Shown here piece by piece: positions 27,375 through 35,043 of a DNA stretch of 64,000 nt. The DNA is from Maribacter stanieri (GTDB lineage Bacteria; Bacteroidota; Bacteroidia; Flavobacteriales; Flavobacteriaceae). The translations under genes and the position numbers were made by a program. The stretch's first letter is position 1, and each line of letters opens with the position of its first letter. The stretch spans positions 607,856 to 671,855 of the forward strand of contig NZ_FOYX01000001.1 in assembly GCF_900112245.1 (NCBI RefSeq), given 5' to 3'. Below the pieces are notes generated by a model, which saw only the letters and a program-made list of their open reading frames with translations, had not been told where the DNA came from and did no database searches.

Positions 27375-28625
27375 TTAATCGATTTTTTTAAAAACTACAC
27401 ATGCATTATGACCGCCAAAACCAAATGTGTTACTCATGGCAACTTTTACATCTCGTTTTTGTGCCTTATTCAATGTAAGGTTTAAACTAGGATCAATATT
27501 CTCATCTACCGTAGTATGATTTATAGTTGGTGGAACAACACCGTGTTCCATTGCCAAAATTGAGGCAATTGCTTCTATGGCTCCTGCCGCGCCTAATAAG
27601 TGGCCGGTCATTGACTTGGTAGAATTAATATTTATGTTTTTGGCATGATCTCCAAATACTTGGGTAATTGCCTTAAGTTCCGCAACATCTCCTAATGGTG
27701 TTGAAGTACCATGTGTATTAATGGCATCAACATCTTCTATAGATAAACCTGCATCTCTTAAACAGTTCTCCATTACTCTAACCACTCCAATTCCATCAGG
27801 GTGTGGTGCCGTCATATGATAAGCATCACTTGACATACCGCCACCTGCTACTTCTGCATATATTTTTGCTCCTCTTGCAATTGCGTGCTCATATTCTTCT
27901 AGAACCAATGCCCCTGCTCCTTCACCTAATACGAAACCATCTCTAGTTGCATCAAAAGGTCTTGAAGCCGTTTCCGGACTTTCATTTCTAGTAGATAATG
28001 CATGCATTGCTCCAAAACCACCCATACCTGCAATAGTTACCGCTGCTTCACTACCACCTGTTACTATAACATCACAATGTCCTAAACGAATATAGTTTAA
28101 GGCATCTATCATTGCATTGGCCGAAGAGGCACATGCAGAAACAGTTGTATAGTTAGGCCCCATGAAACCATGTTTTATGGATATGTTACCCGGTGCTATA
28201 TCAGCAATCATTTTTGGTATAAAGAATGGATTGAATCTAGGCGTACCATCACCATTAGCAAAATTCATTACTTCATTCTGGAAAGTTTCCAACCCTCCAA
28301 TTCCTGCTCCCCAAATAACGCCAACACGAAATTTATCGACTTTTTCTAAATCTAATTTAGAATCAAGAATAGCTTCATCAGAAGATACAAGTGCATATTG
28401 TGCAAATCTATCTAGCTTACGGCCTTCTTTTCTTTCGAAATGATCTTCGGTCTTGTAATTCTTTAGCTCACAAGCGAATTTAACTTTGAATTTTTCTGTA
28501 TCGTAATAAGTTATTGGCGCAGATCCACTTTTACCGTTGATCAATGCGTCCCAATACTCCTCAATATTATTACCTATTGGGGTAAGTGCCCCCAAACCTG
28601 TAACTACAACTCGCTTTAACTGCAT
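27375..28625 (-). CDS. fabF: 3-oxoacyl-ACP synthase II
   Basis: This 416-aa beta-ketoacyl-ACP synthase condenses malonyl-ACP with the growing acyl chain in fatty acid synthesis. The catalytic triad is visible as Cys165 (VSACASS), His305 (NTHGTSTPLGD) and His342 (MTGHLLGAAG). The glycine-rich end FGFGGHNACVVFKK is typical. It follows acpP, with a hairpin and T-tract between them. Confidence 0.97.
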   Translation of the reverse strand: MQLKRVVVTGLGALTPIGNNIEEYWDALINGKSGSAPITYYDTEKFKVKFACELKNYKTEDHFERKEGRKLDRFAQYALVSSDEAILDSKLDLEKVDKFRVGVIWGAGIGGLETFQNEVMNFANGDGTPRFNPFFIPKMIADIAPGNISIKHGFMGPNYTTVSACASSANAMIDALNYIRLGHCDVIVTGGSEAAVTIAGMGGFGAMHALSTRNESPETASRPFDATRDGFVLGEGAGALVLEEYEHAIARGAKIYAEVAGGGMSSDAYHMTAPHPDGIGVVRVMENCLRDAGLSIEDVDAINTHGTSTPLGDVAELKAITQVFGDHAKNININSTKSMTGHLLGAAGAIEAIASILAMEHGVVPPTINHTTVDENIDPSLNLTLNKAQKRDVKVAMSNTFGFGGHNACVVFKKID

Positions 28626-28663
28626 TTAACTTCTTATTTGTTTAAATCTAAACCAAGCGTAAA

Positions 28664-28708
28664 TTAAAAAAAATTATCCATGCGGAGCATTTACCACATG
28701 GATAATTT
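28664..28708 (-). terminator. Intra-operon terminator/attenuator between acpP and fabF
   Basis: On the minus strand a 12-bp stem (AAATTATCCATG with CATGGATAATTT, 14-base loop) is followed by a run of eight T. It lies in the 107-base acpP-fabF gap and would let acpP be made in excess over the synthase. Confidence 0.75.
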
Positions 28709-28732
28709 GAATTCTATTCAAGAAAACATGTT

Positions 28733-28966
28733 TTACTTCGCTTCTTCTATATAGCTGATGGCTTGACCAACAGTTGCGATATTCTCAGCTTGATCGTCTG
28801 GAATTTGGATATCAAATTCTTTTTCGAACTCCATTATCAACTCTACCGTGTCTAATGAATCTGCGCCTAAATCGTTAGTAAAGCTAGCCTCGGTTACCAC
28901 TTCGTTTTCATCAACTCCTAATTTATCAACGATGATAGCTTTAACTCTTGATGCAATGTCTGACAT
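28733..28966 (-). CDS. acpP: Acyl carrier protein
   Basis: This 77-aa acidic protein carries acyl chains on a 4'-phosphopantetheine arm attached to Ser37 in [10 protein letters not shown]. Length and sequence are standard for type II fatty acid synthesis ACP. A -7 box lies 34 bases upstream. It leads the fabF-rnc-IPExxxVDY-pyk run and diverges from purN. Confidence 0.97.
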   Translation of the reverse strand: MSDIASRVKAIIVDKLGVDENEVVTEASFTNDLGADSLDTVELIMEFEKEFDIQIPDDQAENIATVGQAISYIEEAK

Positions 28967-28999
28967 AATAATATTTGTTTTAAAAATTTAAATTGAAGG

Positions 29000-29007
29000 C
29001 AAAAATA
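29000..29007 (-). promoter_or_regulatory. -7 element TATTTTTG of acpP
   Basis: On the minus strand TATTTTTG matches TAnnTTTG, 33 bases before the acpP ATG. No TTG is seen at the expected -33 distance. Confidence 0.5.
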
Positions 29008-29256
29008 AAAAACTTTGGTTTAATTACACTAATTGTCGTTAAAATGTATTGTAATTTAATAAAATTAAAGACATGTGCTGTAATTTTACCGTATTAAATA
29101 TTTTGTTTCGGTAACGTTTTTAAAAGGTATTGAAAAGAAGTGAGGTAATAGAACTATAGATGATAATCGTTTTTTTCTAAATACTGACAAGCTTTTTATT
29201 TGCTTTTTTTGCCGAATTTAATTTCATTGTTCGCTCTCTTAAAAAGACCACTTCTA

Positions 29257-29832
29257 TTGAAAACCAAAAAAATTATTCTTTTTGCCTCAGGTTCAGGATC
29301 TAATGTTGAAAACATTGCCAACTATTTTAAACTCCGCAAAGATGTTACTATATGCTGTGTATTAACTAACAAAAGCGATGCCAAAGTCATTGAACGGTGC
29401 AATAGACTTGAAATAAATGCCCTATTTTTTAATAGACAAGCTTTCTCTAAAAGCGATTTTATACTAAATATGCTTCAATCTTTAGAGCCAGACCTTATTA
29501 TATTGGCAGGGTTTTTATGGAAAGTGCCAGAAGCTATTACCCTCGCCTTCCCTAATAAAATAATAAACATACACCCGGCACTATTGCCAAAATACGGTGG
29601 CAAAGGCATGTACGGTATGCATGTTCATAATGCCGTGAAAGAGCATAAAGAAACAGAAACAGGTATTACTATACATTATGTAAATGCGCACTATGACGAA
29701 GGAGCTATAATTAAACAGGCAAAAGCTACCGTACTACCCAACGACAGTGCTGAGGACATTGCGTCAAAGGTGCATCAATTAGAATATGAGTATTTCCCTA
29801 AAGTTATTGACGAAATATTATTGAAACAGTAA
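29257..29832 (+). CDS. purN: Phosphoribosylglycinamide formyltransferase
   Basis: This enzyme transfers a formyl group to GAR in purine synthesis. It has KIILFASGSGSNVENIANYF at the N-terminus, the catalytic Asn/His region INIHPALLPKYGGKGMYG and the Asp in VNAHYDEGAIIKQ. The start is uncertain: TTG at 29257 gives 191 aa beginning MKTKKIILFASG, the normal family start; a TTG at 29200 would add 19 unlikely residues; there is no in-frame ATG. The stop overlaps the next start (TAATG). Confidence 0.93.
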   Translation: MKTKKIILFASGSGSNVENIANYFKLRKDVTICCVLTNKSDAKVIERCNRLEINALFFNRQAFSKSDFILNMLQSLEPDLIILAGFLWKVPEAITLAFPNKIINIHPALLPKYGGKGMYGMHVHNAVKEHKETETGITIHYVNAHYDEGAIIKQAKATVLPNDSAEDIASKVHQLEYEYFPKVIDEILLKQ

Positions 29833-30467
29833 TGGCAAAAAAAGGAAAGTTCTATGTTGTCTGGAAAGGAAAGAAGCCTGGTATTTTTGATTCTTGGAAA
29901 GAGTGTAAAAAATCCATAGCTAATTATGCTGGTGCCGAATACAAGTCTTTTGAGTCTTTTGAAACCGCAAAAAAAGCCTACAATGGTAATTATGCCGATT
30001 TTAAAGGAAAGAAAAAAACAGCATCATCCCTGTCAAAAGAAGAACTTTTACGAATAGGGCAACCTAATTATCACTCTATTTCTGTTGATGCAGCTTCCAG
30101 CGGTAATCCTGGTGTTATGGAATACCAAGGTGTAGATACCAAAACAGGCAAGAAATTATTTAGACAAGGTCCATTTCCACAGGGTACAAATAATATTGGT
30201 GAGTTTTTGGCTATTGTACACGGGCTCGCATTTTTAAAGGAGCGCAAGAGCGACCGTATCATTTATACAGACTCTAGAACAGCCATGAGCTGGGTGCGCA
30301 AAAAGAACTGCAATACCAAATTGGCAGTAACCGCTAAAAACAAAAATCTTTTTGAACTTATAGACAGAGCTGTAGATTGGTTAAAGAAAAACCAATACAG
30401 TACGGTAGTGGTAAAATGGGAAACGAAGGCTTGGGGGGAAATTCCTGCAGATTTTGGTAGGAAATAA
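29832..30467 (+). CDS. rnhA: Ribonuclease H with N-terminal viroplasmin domain
   Basis: This 211-aa protein has a hybrid-binding/viroplasmin domain at about 1-50 (KFYVVWKGKKPGIFDSWKEC, FETAKKAYNG) and an RNase H fold at about 75-205. Acidic residues are in SVDAASSGNPG, NNIGEFLAIVHGL and IIYTDSRTAMSW. It cuts the RNA strand of RNA-DNA hybrids. ATG overlaps the purN stop by one base, so it is translationally coupled. The SVDAASSG reading, in place of the common YTDGS, is the usual form in Bacteroidota proteins of this type. Confidence 0.9.
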   Translation: MAKKGKFYVVWKGKKPGIFDSWKECKKSIANYAGAEYKSFESFETAKKAYNGNYADFKGKKKTASSLSKEELLRIGQPNYHSISVDAASSGNPGVMEYQGVDTKTGKKLFRQGPFPQGTNNIGEFLAIVHGLAFLKERKSDRIIYTDSRTAMSWVRKKNCNTKLAVTAKNKNLFELIDRAVDWLKKNQYSTVVVKWETKAWGEIPADFGRK

Positions 30468-30551
30468 TTACTATATTATATCAACAGCTCCTCTTTGATA
30501 ACTAATGCAATTTGTATTTAATAAACCGTTTTAATTCGCTTTTCAAAACCT

Positions 30552-30559
30552 TATATTTG
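30552..30559 (+). promoter_or_regulatory. -7 element TATATTTG before PfkB gene
   Basis: TATATTTG matches TAnnTTTG, 22 bases before the ATG at 30582. No TTG at the proper -33 distance. Confidence 0.5.
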
Positions 30560-30581
30560 CAGCTTAAATTTTTTCATATTT

Positions 30582-31508
30582 ATGGGCAAGCTTTTAATAG
30601 TAGGAACTGTCGCTTTTGATGAGATAGAAACTCCTTTTGGTAAAACAGATAAAATACTAGGTGGCGCAGCTACTTATATTGGTTTGGCAGCGTCGCAATT
30701 CGATGTAGATTCAGCCATTATATCTATAGTAGGTGATGATTTACCTCAAGAATATTTAAACTTACTTACCGACAGAGGTATCGATATTTCTGCTTTAGAA
30801 ATTGTAAAAGGTGGTAAAACATTCTTTTGGAAAGGTAAATACCACAATGATTTAAATTCTAGAGACACTTTAGCTACAGAATTAAATACGTTAGAAGACT
30901 TTAACCCTGTTGTTCCTGAGGACTATAATGATGCCGATGTAGTAATGCTAGGTAATCTTCACCCAATTGTTCAAATGGGTGTAATTAAACAGATGAAAAA
31001 ACGACCAAAGTTAATCATATTGGACACCATGAATTTTTGGATGGACAATGCTTTAAGCGATTTAATGGCGGTTATTAAACATATAGATGTATTAACCATC
31101 AATGATGAGGAAGCTAGACAATTAACTGGAGAATATTCTTTAGTTAAGGCGGCACAGAAAATTTTTACGATGGGACCTAAATATGTAGTGATTAAAAAAG
31201 GAGAACATGGCGCTTTGTTATTTAACGAAGACCAAGTATTCTTTGCACCAGCATTACCATTAGAAGAAGTGTTTGATCCAACAGGTGCCGGTGATACATT
31301 TGCCGGAGGATTTTCTGGATACTTGGCAGCAAGCGATGATAATTCTTTTGAGAATATGAAAAAAGCTATCATTCACGGATCTAACCTAGCTTCGTTTAGC
31401 GTCGAAAAATTCGGGACCGAAAGAATGATAAGTTTAGATCGTAAAGAAATTAGAGAAAGACTGCATCAGTTTAAAAAACTGACCCAGTTTGACATAGAAT
31501 TACAATAA
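30582..31508 (+). CDS. PfkB family carbohydrate/nucleoside kinase
   Basis: This 308-aa ribokinase-type enzyme phosphorylates a sugar or nucleoside hydroxyl with ATP. It has GGAATYIGLAASQF near the N-terminus and the anion-hole and catalytic Asp motif DPTGAGDTFAGGF at about 231-243. The family covers ribokinase, adenosine, inosine and fructose kinases, and substrate cannot be told here. It is followed by a terminator and a purine synthesis gene, which makes a nucleoside substrate plausible but not shown. Confidence 0.9.
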   Translation: MGKLLIVGTVAFDEIETPFGKTDKILGGAATYIGLAASQFDVDSAIISIVGDDLPQEYLNLLTDRGIDISALEIVKGGKTFFWKGKYHNDLNSRDTLATELNTLEDFNPVVPEDYNDADVVMLGNLHPIVQMGVIKQMKKRPKLIILDTMNFWMDNALSDLMAVIKHIDVLTINDEEARQLTGEYSLVKAAQKIFTMGPKYVVIKKGEHGALLFNEDQVFFAPALPLEEVFDPTGAGDTFAGGFSGYLAASDDNSFENMKKAIIHGSNLASFSVEKFGTERMISLDRKEIRERLHQFKKLTQFDIELQ

Positions 31509-31515
31509 CCCCTAG

Positions 31516-31538
31516 CCCCAAAATTTTTGGGGTTTTTT
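31516..31538 (+). terminator. Terminator after PfkB gene
   Basis: CCCCAAAA pairs with TTTTGGGG, then TTTTTT: a short Rho-independent terminator just 8 bases after the stop. Confidence 0.85.
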
Positions 31539-31552
31539 TAATACCAAAAACA

Positions 31553-33451
31553 ATGAGTGACGCAATTAAGCATGAGTGTGGTATATCTGTAATACGGTTA
31601 TTGAAACCGCTAGAGTATTACAAAGAAAAATACGGAACAGCATTTTATGGTGTAAATAAAATGTATTTAATGATGGAAAAACAGCACAATCGTGGACAAG
31701 ATGGTGCAGGTTTTGCCAGTATTAAATTAGATGTAAAAGCAGGGGAACGTTACATGAGTCGTGTTCGATCATGTCAACAGCAGCCTATACAGGATATTTT
31801 TGCTCAAATTAATGACCGTATTAATACAGAGTTAAAAGAACATCCAGAATATGAAGATGATGTTGCGTTGCAAAAAAAGCACATACCTTATATAGGTGAG
31901 CTCCTTTTAGGACACGTGCGTTATGGTACTTTTGGTAAAAACAGTATTGAAAGTGTTCACCCTTTCATAAGACAGAACAACTGGATGCACCGTAATCTTA
32001 TTGTTGCCGGTAACTTCAACATGACCAATGTTCATGAACTTTTTGACAATTTAATTCAGTTAGGGCAACACCCTAAAGAAATGGCAGATACAGTTACTGT
32101 CATGGAAAAAATTGGTCATTTTCTTGATGATGCGGTAGCAAAATTATACAAGCAGATAAAAAAAGAAGGTTTTACAAAACAGCAAGCTTCACCTTTAATT
32201 GCCGAACGTTTAAAAGTTTCTAAAATATTAAGAAGAGCGGCAAAGAATTTTGATGGTGGTTATGCAATGGCCGGTTTATTAGGTCACGGCGATGCCTTTG
32301 TTTTAAGAGATCCTAGCGGTATTAGACCTGCATACTATTATAGAGATGATGAAGTTGTTGTTGTTGCATCAGAACGACCTGCAATACAAACAGTATTCAA
32401 CGTACCTTATGATGAAGTGAAAGAACTCGACCCAGGTGCTGCAATCATCATTAAAAAGAACGGTACAAGTGCCATTAAGCAAATACAGGAACCTAAGGAG
32501 CGTAAGGCATGTTCTTTTGAACGTATATATTTCTCAAGAGGTAGTGATAAAGAAATCTACCAAGAAAGAAAAGCATTAGGGAAATTGGTATTTCCACAAA
32601 TATTGGAATCTATAGAAGAAGATATCAAAAACACGGTCTTCTCTTATATTCCAAATACCGCCGAAACTTCTTTCTACGGAATGGTCAAGGAAGCTCAAAA
32701 CTATTTGAACAAGAAAAAGGAAGAGCAGATTTTAGCTTTAGGTACAGGAATTACTGGTGAACAATTACATGAAATATTAGATGTAAGACCAAGGATCGAG
32801 AAAGTAGCCATCAAAGATGCCAAGCTTAGAACATTTATTACTCAAGACAGCAGCAGAGATGATTTAGTTGCCCATGTTTATGACATTTCTTATGGTTCTG
32901 TAAAGGAAGGTGACAATCTTGTAATTATAGATGATAGTATTGTTCGTGGTACTACCCTTAAAAAGAGTATTCTTAGAATATTGGATAGATTATCTCCAAA
33001 GAAAATTATAGTGGTCTCATCTGCGCCTCAAATTAGATATCCTGATTGTTATGGTATAGATATGGCCAAACTAGAAGACTTTATTGCCTTTAAAGCTACT
33101 TTAGCCTTACATGAAGACAATAACACTATGCATATTGTAGAGGAAATCTACAAGAAGTGTTTAACACAGGTTAATACCCATGATAATGATGTTATCAATT
33201 ATGTGAAAGAATTCTACGCTCCTTTTACTGCGAAAGAGATATCAAAGAAAACAGGAGAGCTTTTAAGTCCTGAAGGGATTAATGCTGAAGTATCTATTAT
33301 ATACCAAACCATTGAGAGCTTACACGAGGCTTGTCCTAAGAATTTAGGAGATTGGTATTTTACCGGTAACTACCCAACACCAGGTGGAAACAGAGTTGTA
33401 AATAGAGCATTCATCAACTTTTACGAAGGAAACAATGAACGTGCTTATTAA
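31553..33451 (+). CDS. purF: Amidophosphoribosyltransferase
   Basis: This 632-aa enzyme makes phosphoribosylamine from PRPP and glutamine, the first committed purine step. The N-terminal nucleophile glutaminase has Cys9 (HECGISV) after a short leader, plus NRGQDGAGFAS and GHVRYGTFG. The phosphoribosyltransferase motif VIIDDSIVRGTTLKKS is at about 459-474. It is roughly 130 residues longer than the E. coli enzyme, with an insert around 195-245 and a C-terminal extension; this long form occurs in Bacteroidota. A strong hairpin follows the stop. Confidence 0.92.
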   Translation: MSDAIKHECGISVIRLLKPLEYYKEKYGTAFYGVNKMYLMMEKQHNRGQDGAGFASIKLDVKAGERYMSRVRSCQQQPIQDIFAQINDRINTELKEHPEYEDDVALQKKHIPYIGELLLGHVRYGTFGKNSIESVHPFIRQNNWMHRNLIVAGNFNMTNVHELFDNLIQLGQHPKEMADTVTVMEKIGHFLDDAVAKLYKQIKKEGFTKQQASPLIAERLKVSKILRRAAKNFDGGYAMAGLLGHGDAFVLRDPSGIRPAYYYRDDEVVVVASERPAIQTVFNVPYDEVKELDPGAAIIIKKNGTSAIKQIQEPKERKACSFERIYFSRGSDKEIYQERKALGKLVFPQILESIEEDIKNTVFSYIPNTAETSFYGMVKEAQNYLNKKKEEQILALGTGITGEQLHEILDVRPRIEKVAIKDAKLRTFITQDSSRDDLVAHVYDISYGSVKEGDNLVIIDDSIVRGTTLKKSILRILDRLSPKKIIVVSSAPQIRYPDCYGIDMAKLEDFIAFKATLALHEDNNTMHIVEEIYKKCLTQVNTHDNDVINYVKEFYAPFTAKEISKKTGELLSPEGINAEVSIIYQTIESLHEACPKNLGDWYFTGNYPTPGGNRVVNRAFINFYEGNNERAY

Positions 33452-33459
33452 ATAATATA

Positions 33460-33494
33460 TCGATGAAATGCATGCTTTTTATGCATTTCATCGA
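33460..33494 (+). terminator. Long hairpin after purF
   Basis: A 14-bp perfect stem (TCGATGAAATGCAT with its complement) has its T-run in the 7-base loop, not after it, and begins 8 bases after the purF stop. It may be an mRNA end-stabiliser or a weak terminator before the sRNA array. Confidence 0.6.
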
Positions 33495-33556
33495 CGAATA
33501 AAGCGTTTTATCGACTGAATAGTCGGATTGACTTAACCATCTTTACTTTTAAAGCT

Positions 33557-33628
33557 ACCATAGCATAAGTAGGTTAAGTTCATGGTAAGATTTGGGGCAA
33601 AAAAGGTGGAGACTTCTCCGCCTTTTTT
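33557..33628 (+). ncRNA. Repeated small RNA gene, copy 1
   Basis: Copy 1 of a four-copy unit. A -7-like box TACTTTTA (33544-33551) is followed by the conserved core (ACCATAGCATAAGTAGG, then TTAAGTTCATGGTAAG and ATTTGGGG), in which ACCAT pairs with ATGGT. A terminator follows: GGTGGAG-ACTT-CTCCGCC and TTTTTT (33605-33628). The predicted transcript is about 70 nt. No open frame is shared among copies. Confidence 0.7.
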
Positions 33629-33752
33629 ATTTTCATAACTCAAGGTTTCTATAATTTGTAAACCTTTTCTGCCCAATGCCCCCTTTAACGTTATTTCGAG
33701 AAGTTCAGCCAATACCTTTCCTAGTCTCTAATAAGGCAATTACATTTACAGA

Positions 33753-33826
33753 ACCATAGCATAAGTAGGTTAAGTTCATGGTAAGATTTGGGGAAAAAGG
33801 CGGAGCATTGCTCCGTCTTTTTATTT
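33753..33826 (+). ncRNA. Repeated small RNA gene, copy 2
   Basis: The 40-base core is identical to copy 1. The box TACATTTA (33741-33748) lies just upstream. The terminator is GGCGGAG-CATTG-CTCCGTC then TTTTT (33799-33822), containing a G-T pair where copy 3 has A-T. The spacing from copy 1 is 196 bases; sequence between copies is not conserved. Confidence 0.7.
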
Positions 33827-33954
33827 TATACCTATTTCTGATTCCCTTCTTCCAAAAATTATCGTTCAAAATTTACATTTTGCATTACAACCTAAGTTTA
33901 AGACTTACATCGAATAGCTTTTTAATAAGCACCCCACCACTATATATTTACAGA

Positions 33955-34028
33955 ACCATAGCATAAGTAGGTTAAGTTCATGGTAAGATTTGGGGAAAAG
34001 ACGGAGCAATGCTCCGTCTTTTTATTTT
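33955..34028 (+). ncRNA. Repeated small RNA gene, copy 3
   Basis: The core is identical to copies 1 and 2. The box TATATTTA (33943-33950) precedes it. The terminator GACGGAGC-AAT-GCTCCGTC (34000-34018) is perfectly paired and followed by TTTTT. It lies 202 bases after copy 2, sharing the flank CAGAA with it. Confidence 0.7.
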
Positions 34029-34161
34029 ATATCAATCGGCTTATCTTCTAGACAGTTACCCTAACTTATTACTCCCTCACAAAAGTCCATTAGCAAAATA
34101 AAAGTTTAATTTTTTCACAAAATTCCTTTTTTTATTTACTCAATACCAGTAATTTAGTATT

Positions 34162-34234
34162 GCCATAGCATAAGTAGGTTAAGTTTATGGTAAGATTTGG
34201 GACGAAAAGGGTGGAGACTTCTCCGCCCTTTTCT
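34162..34234 (+). ncRNA. Repeated small RNA gene, copy 4
   Basis: The core differs from the others by few bases (GTTTATGG for GTTCATGG, GGGAC for GGGG). The 5' stem becomes GCCAT/ATGGT, still pairable by G-T. An AT-rich box (GTAATTTA, 34149-34156) is upstream. The terminator is GGGTGGAG-ACTT-CTCCGCCC followed by TTTT (34209-34232). It is 207 bases after copy 3. Confidence 0.65.
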
Positions 34235-34251
34235 ATTTTTAAAAACGAAAA

Positions 34252-34280
34252 AACCACCCATGAAATTTTCATAAGTGGTT
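34252..34280 (-). terminator. Terminator of superoxide dismutase gene
   Basis: On the minus strand AACCAC and ATGAAA pair with TTTCAT and GTGGTT in a two-part stem, followed by TTTT; 36 bases past the sod stop. Confidence 0.85.
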
Positions 34281-34315
34281 TCCTACAAAGTAGTTAAGAA
34301 TATTTCTACTCTTAT

Positions 34316-34924
34316 TTACTTGTTACTTGCATAAAGTTTTGAAACTTCATCCCAGTTAATTATGTTGAAAAATGCTTCAATATAATCTGGTCTTTTGTTT
34401 TGATAGTTTAGGTAATAAGCATGTTCCCACACGTCTAAACCTAAAATTGGATGACCTCCACAACCAACTCCTGGCATTAAGGTATTATCTTGGTTTGGAG
34501 TAGAACAAACTTCTACTTTACCACCTTTTTGAACACATAACCATGCCCAACCAGAACCAAATCTAGTACCTGCAGCAGTTGTAAATTTATTTTTAAATTC
34601 TTCAAAAGAACCAAAAGCACTATCAATTGCTTCTGCTAATTCGCCACTAGGTTTTCCACCACCGTTTGGTGATAAAATTGTCCAGAATAATGAGTGATTG
34701 TAAAAACCTCCTCCATTATTTCTTACAGCACCATTGTTCATATCCAAACCAGTTAAAATATCTTCTATTGATTTACCTTCTAGATCGGTTCCTTCAATAG
34801 CCGCATTTAATTTAGTTGTATATCCGTTATGGTGTTTTGTATGATGTATTTCCATAGTCCTCGCATCTATATGAGGCTCAAGAGCGTCATAAGCGTAAGG
34901 CAATTTCGGTAATTGAAAAGCCAT
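34316..34924 (-). CDS. sodA: Superoxide dismutase, Mn type
   Basis: This 202-aa cytoplasmic enzyme dismutates superoxide. The metal ligands are His27 (MEIHHTKHH), His77 (FYNHSLFW), Asp164 and His168 ([10 protein letters not shown]). The residue pattern GGGFYNH in the first domain and TPNQDN (Gln145) in the second places the active-site Gln as in Mn-type enzymes; cambialistic use of Fe is possible. It has its own divergent promoter and a strong terminator. Confidence 0.95.
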   Translation of the reverse strand: MAFQLPKLPYAYDALEPHIDARTMEIHHTKHHNGYTTKLNAAIEGTDLEGKSIEDILTGLDMNNGAVRNNGGGFYNHSLFWTILSPNGGGKPSGELAEAIDSAFGSFEEFKNKFTTAAGTRFGSGWAWLCVQKGGKVEVCSTPNQDNTLMPGVGCGGHPILGLDVWEHAYYLNYQNKRPDYIEAFFNIINWDEVSKLYASNK

Positions 34925-34960
34925 AATTTTTTTGTTTTAAGATTAATATTAATAGTCACT

Positions 34961-34994
34961 CAAAACTACGAATTTTAACATTTATATTCACCAA
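34961..34994 (-). promoter_or_regulatory. Promoter of sodA
   Basis: On the minus strand TTG (34992-34994), a 23-base spacer and TAGTTTTG (34961-34968). The spacer is at the long end of the known range. Confidence 0.55.
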
Positions 34995-34999
34995 ATAAT

Positions 35000-35031
35000 T
35001 TGTTAAGAACCGTGCAGGAATCCTTAATTTG
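35000..35031 (+). promoter_or_regulatory. Promoter of AddA-like gene
   Basis: TTG (35000-35002), a 21-base spacer and TTAATTTG (35024-35031), one base off TAnnTTTG. It lies 12 bases before a GTG start and back to back with the sodA promoter. Confidence 0.5.
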
Positions 35032-35043
35032 CAGTAAAAACTA

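Noticed and set aside
33778-33966. 62-residue open frame between sRNA copies
   Set aside because: It runs through the sRNA core and its terminator and has no family likeness; the frame is not shared by other copies.
33550-34235. CRISPR array
   Set aside because: Only four repeats at about 200 bp spacing, each with a promoter-like box and terminator; no cas genes nearby.
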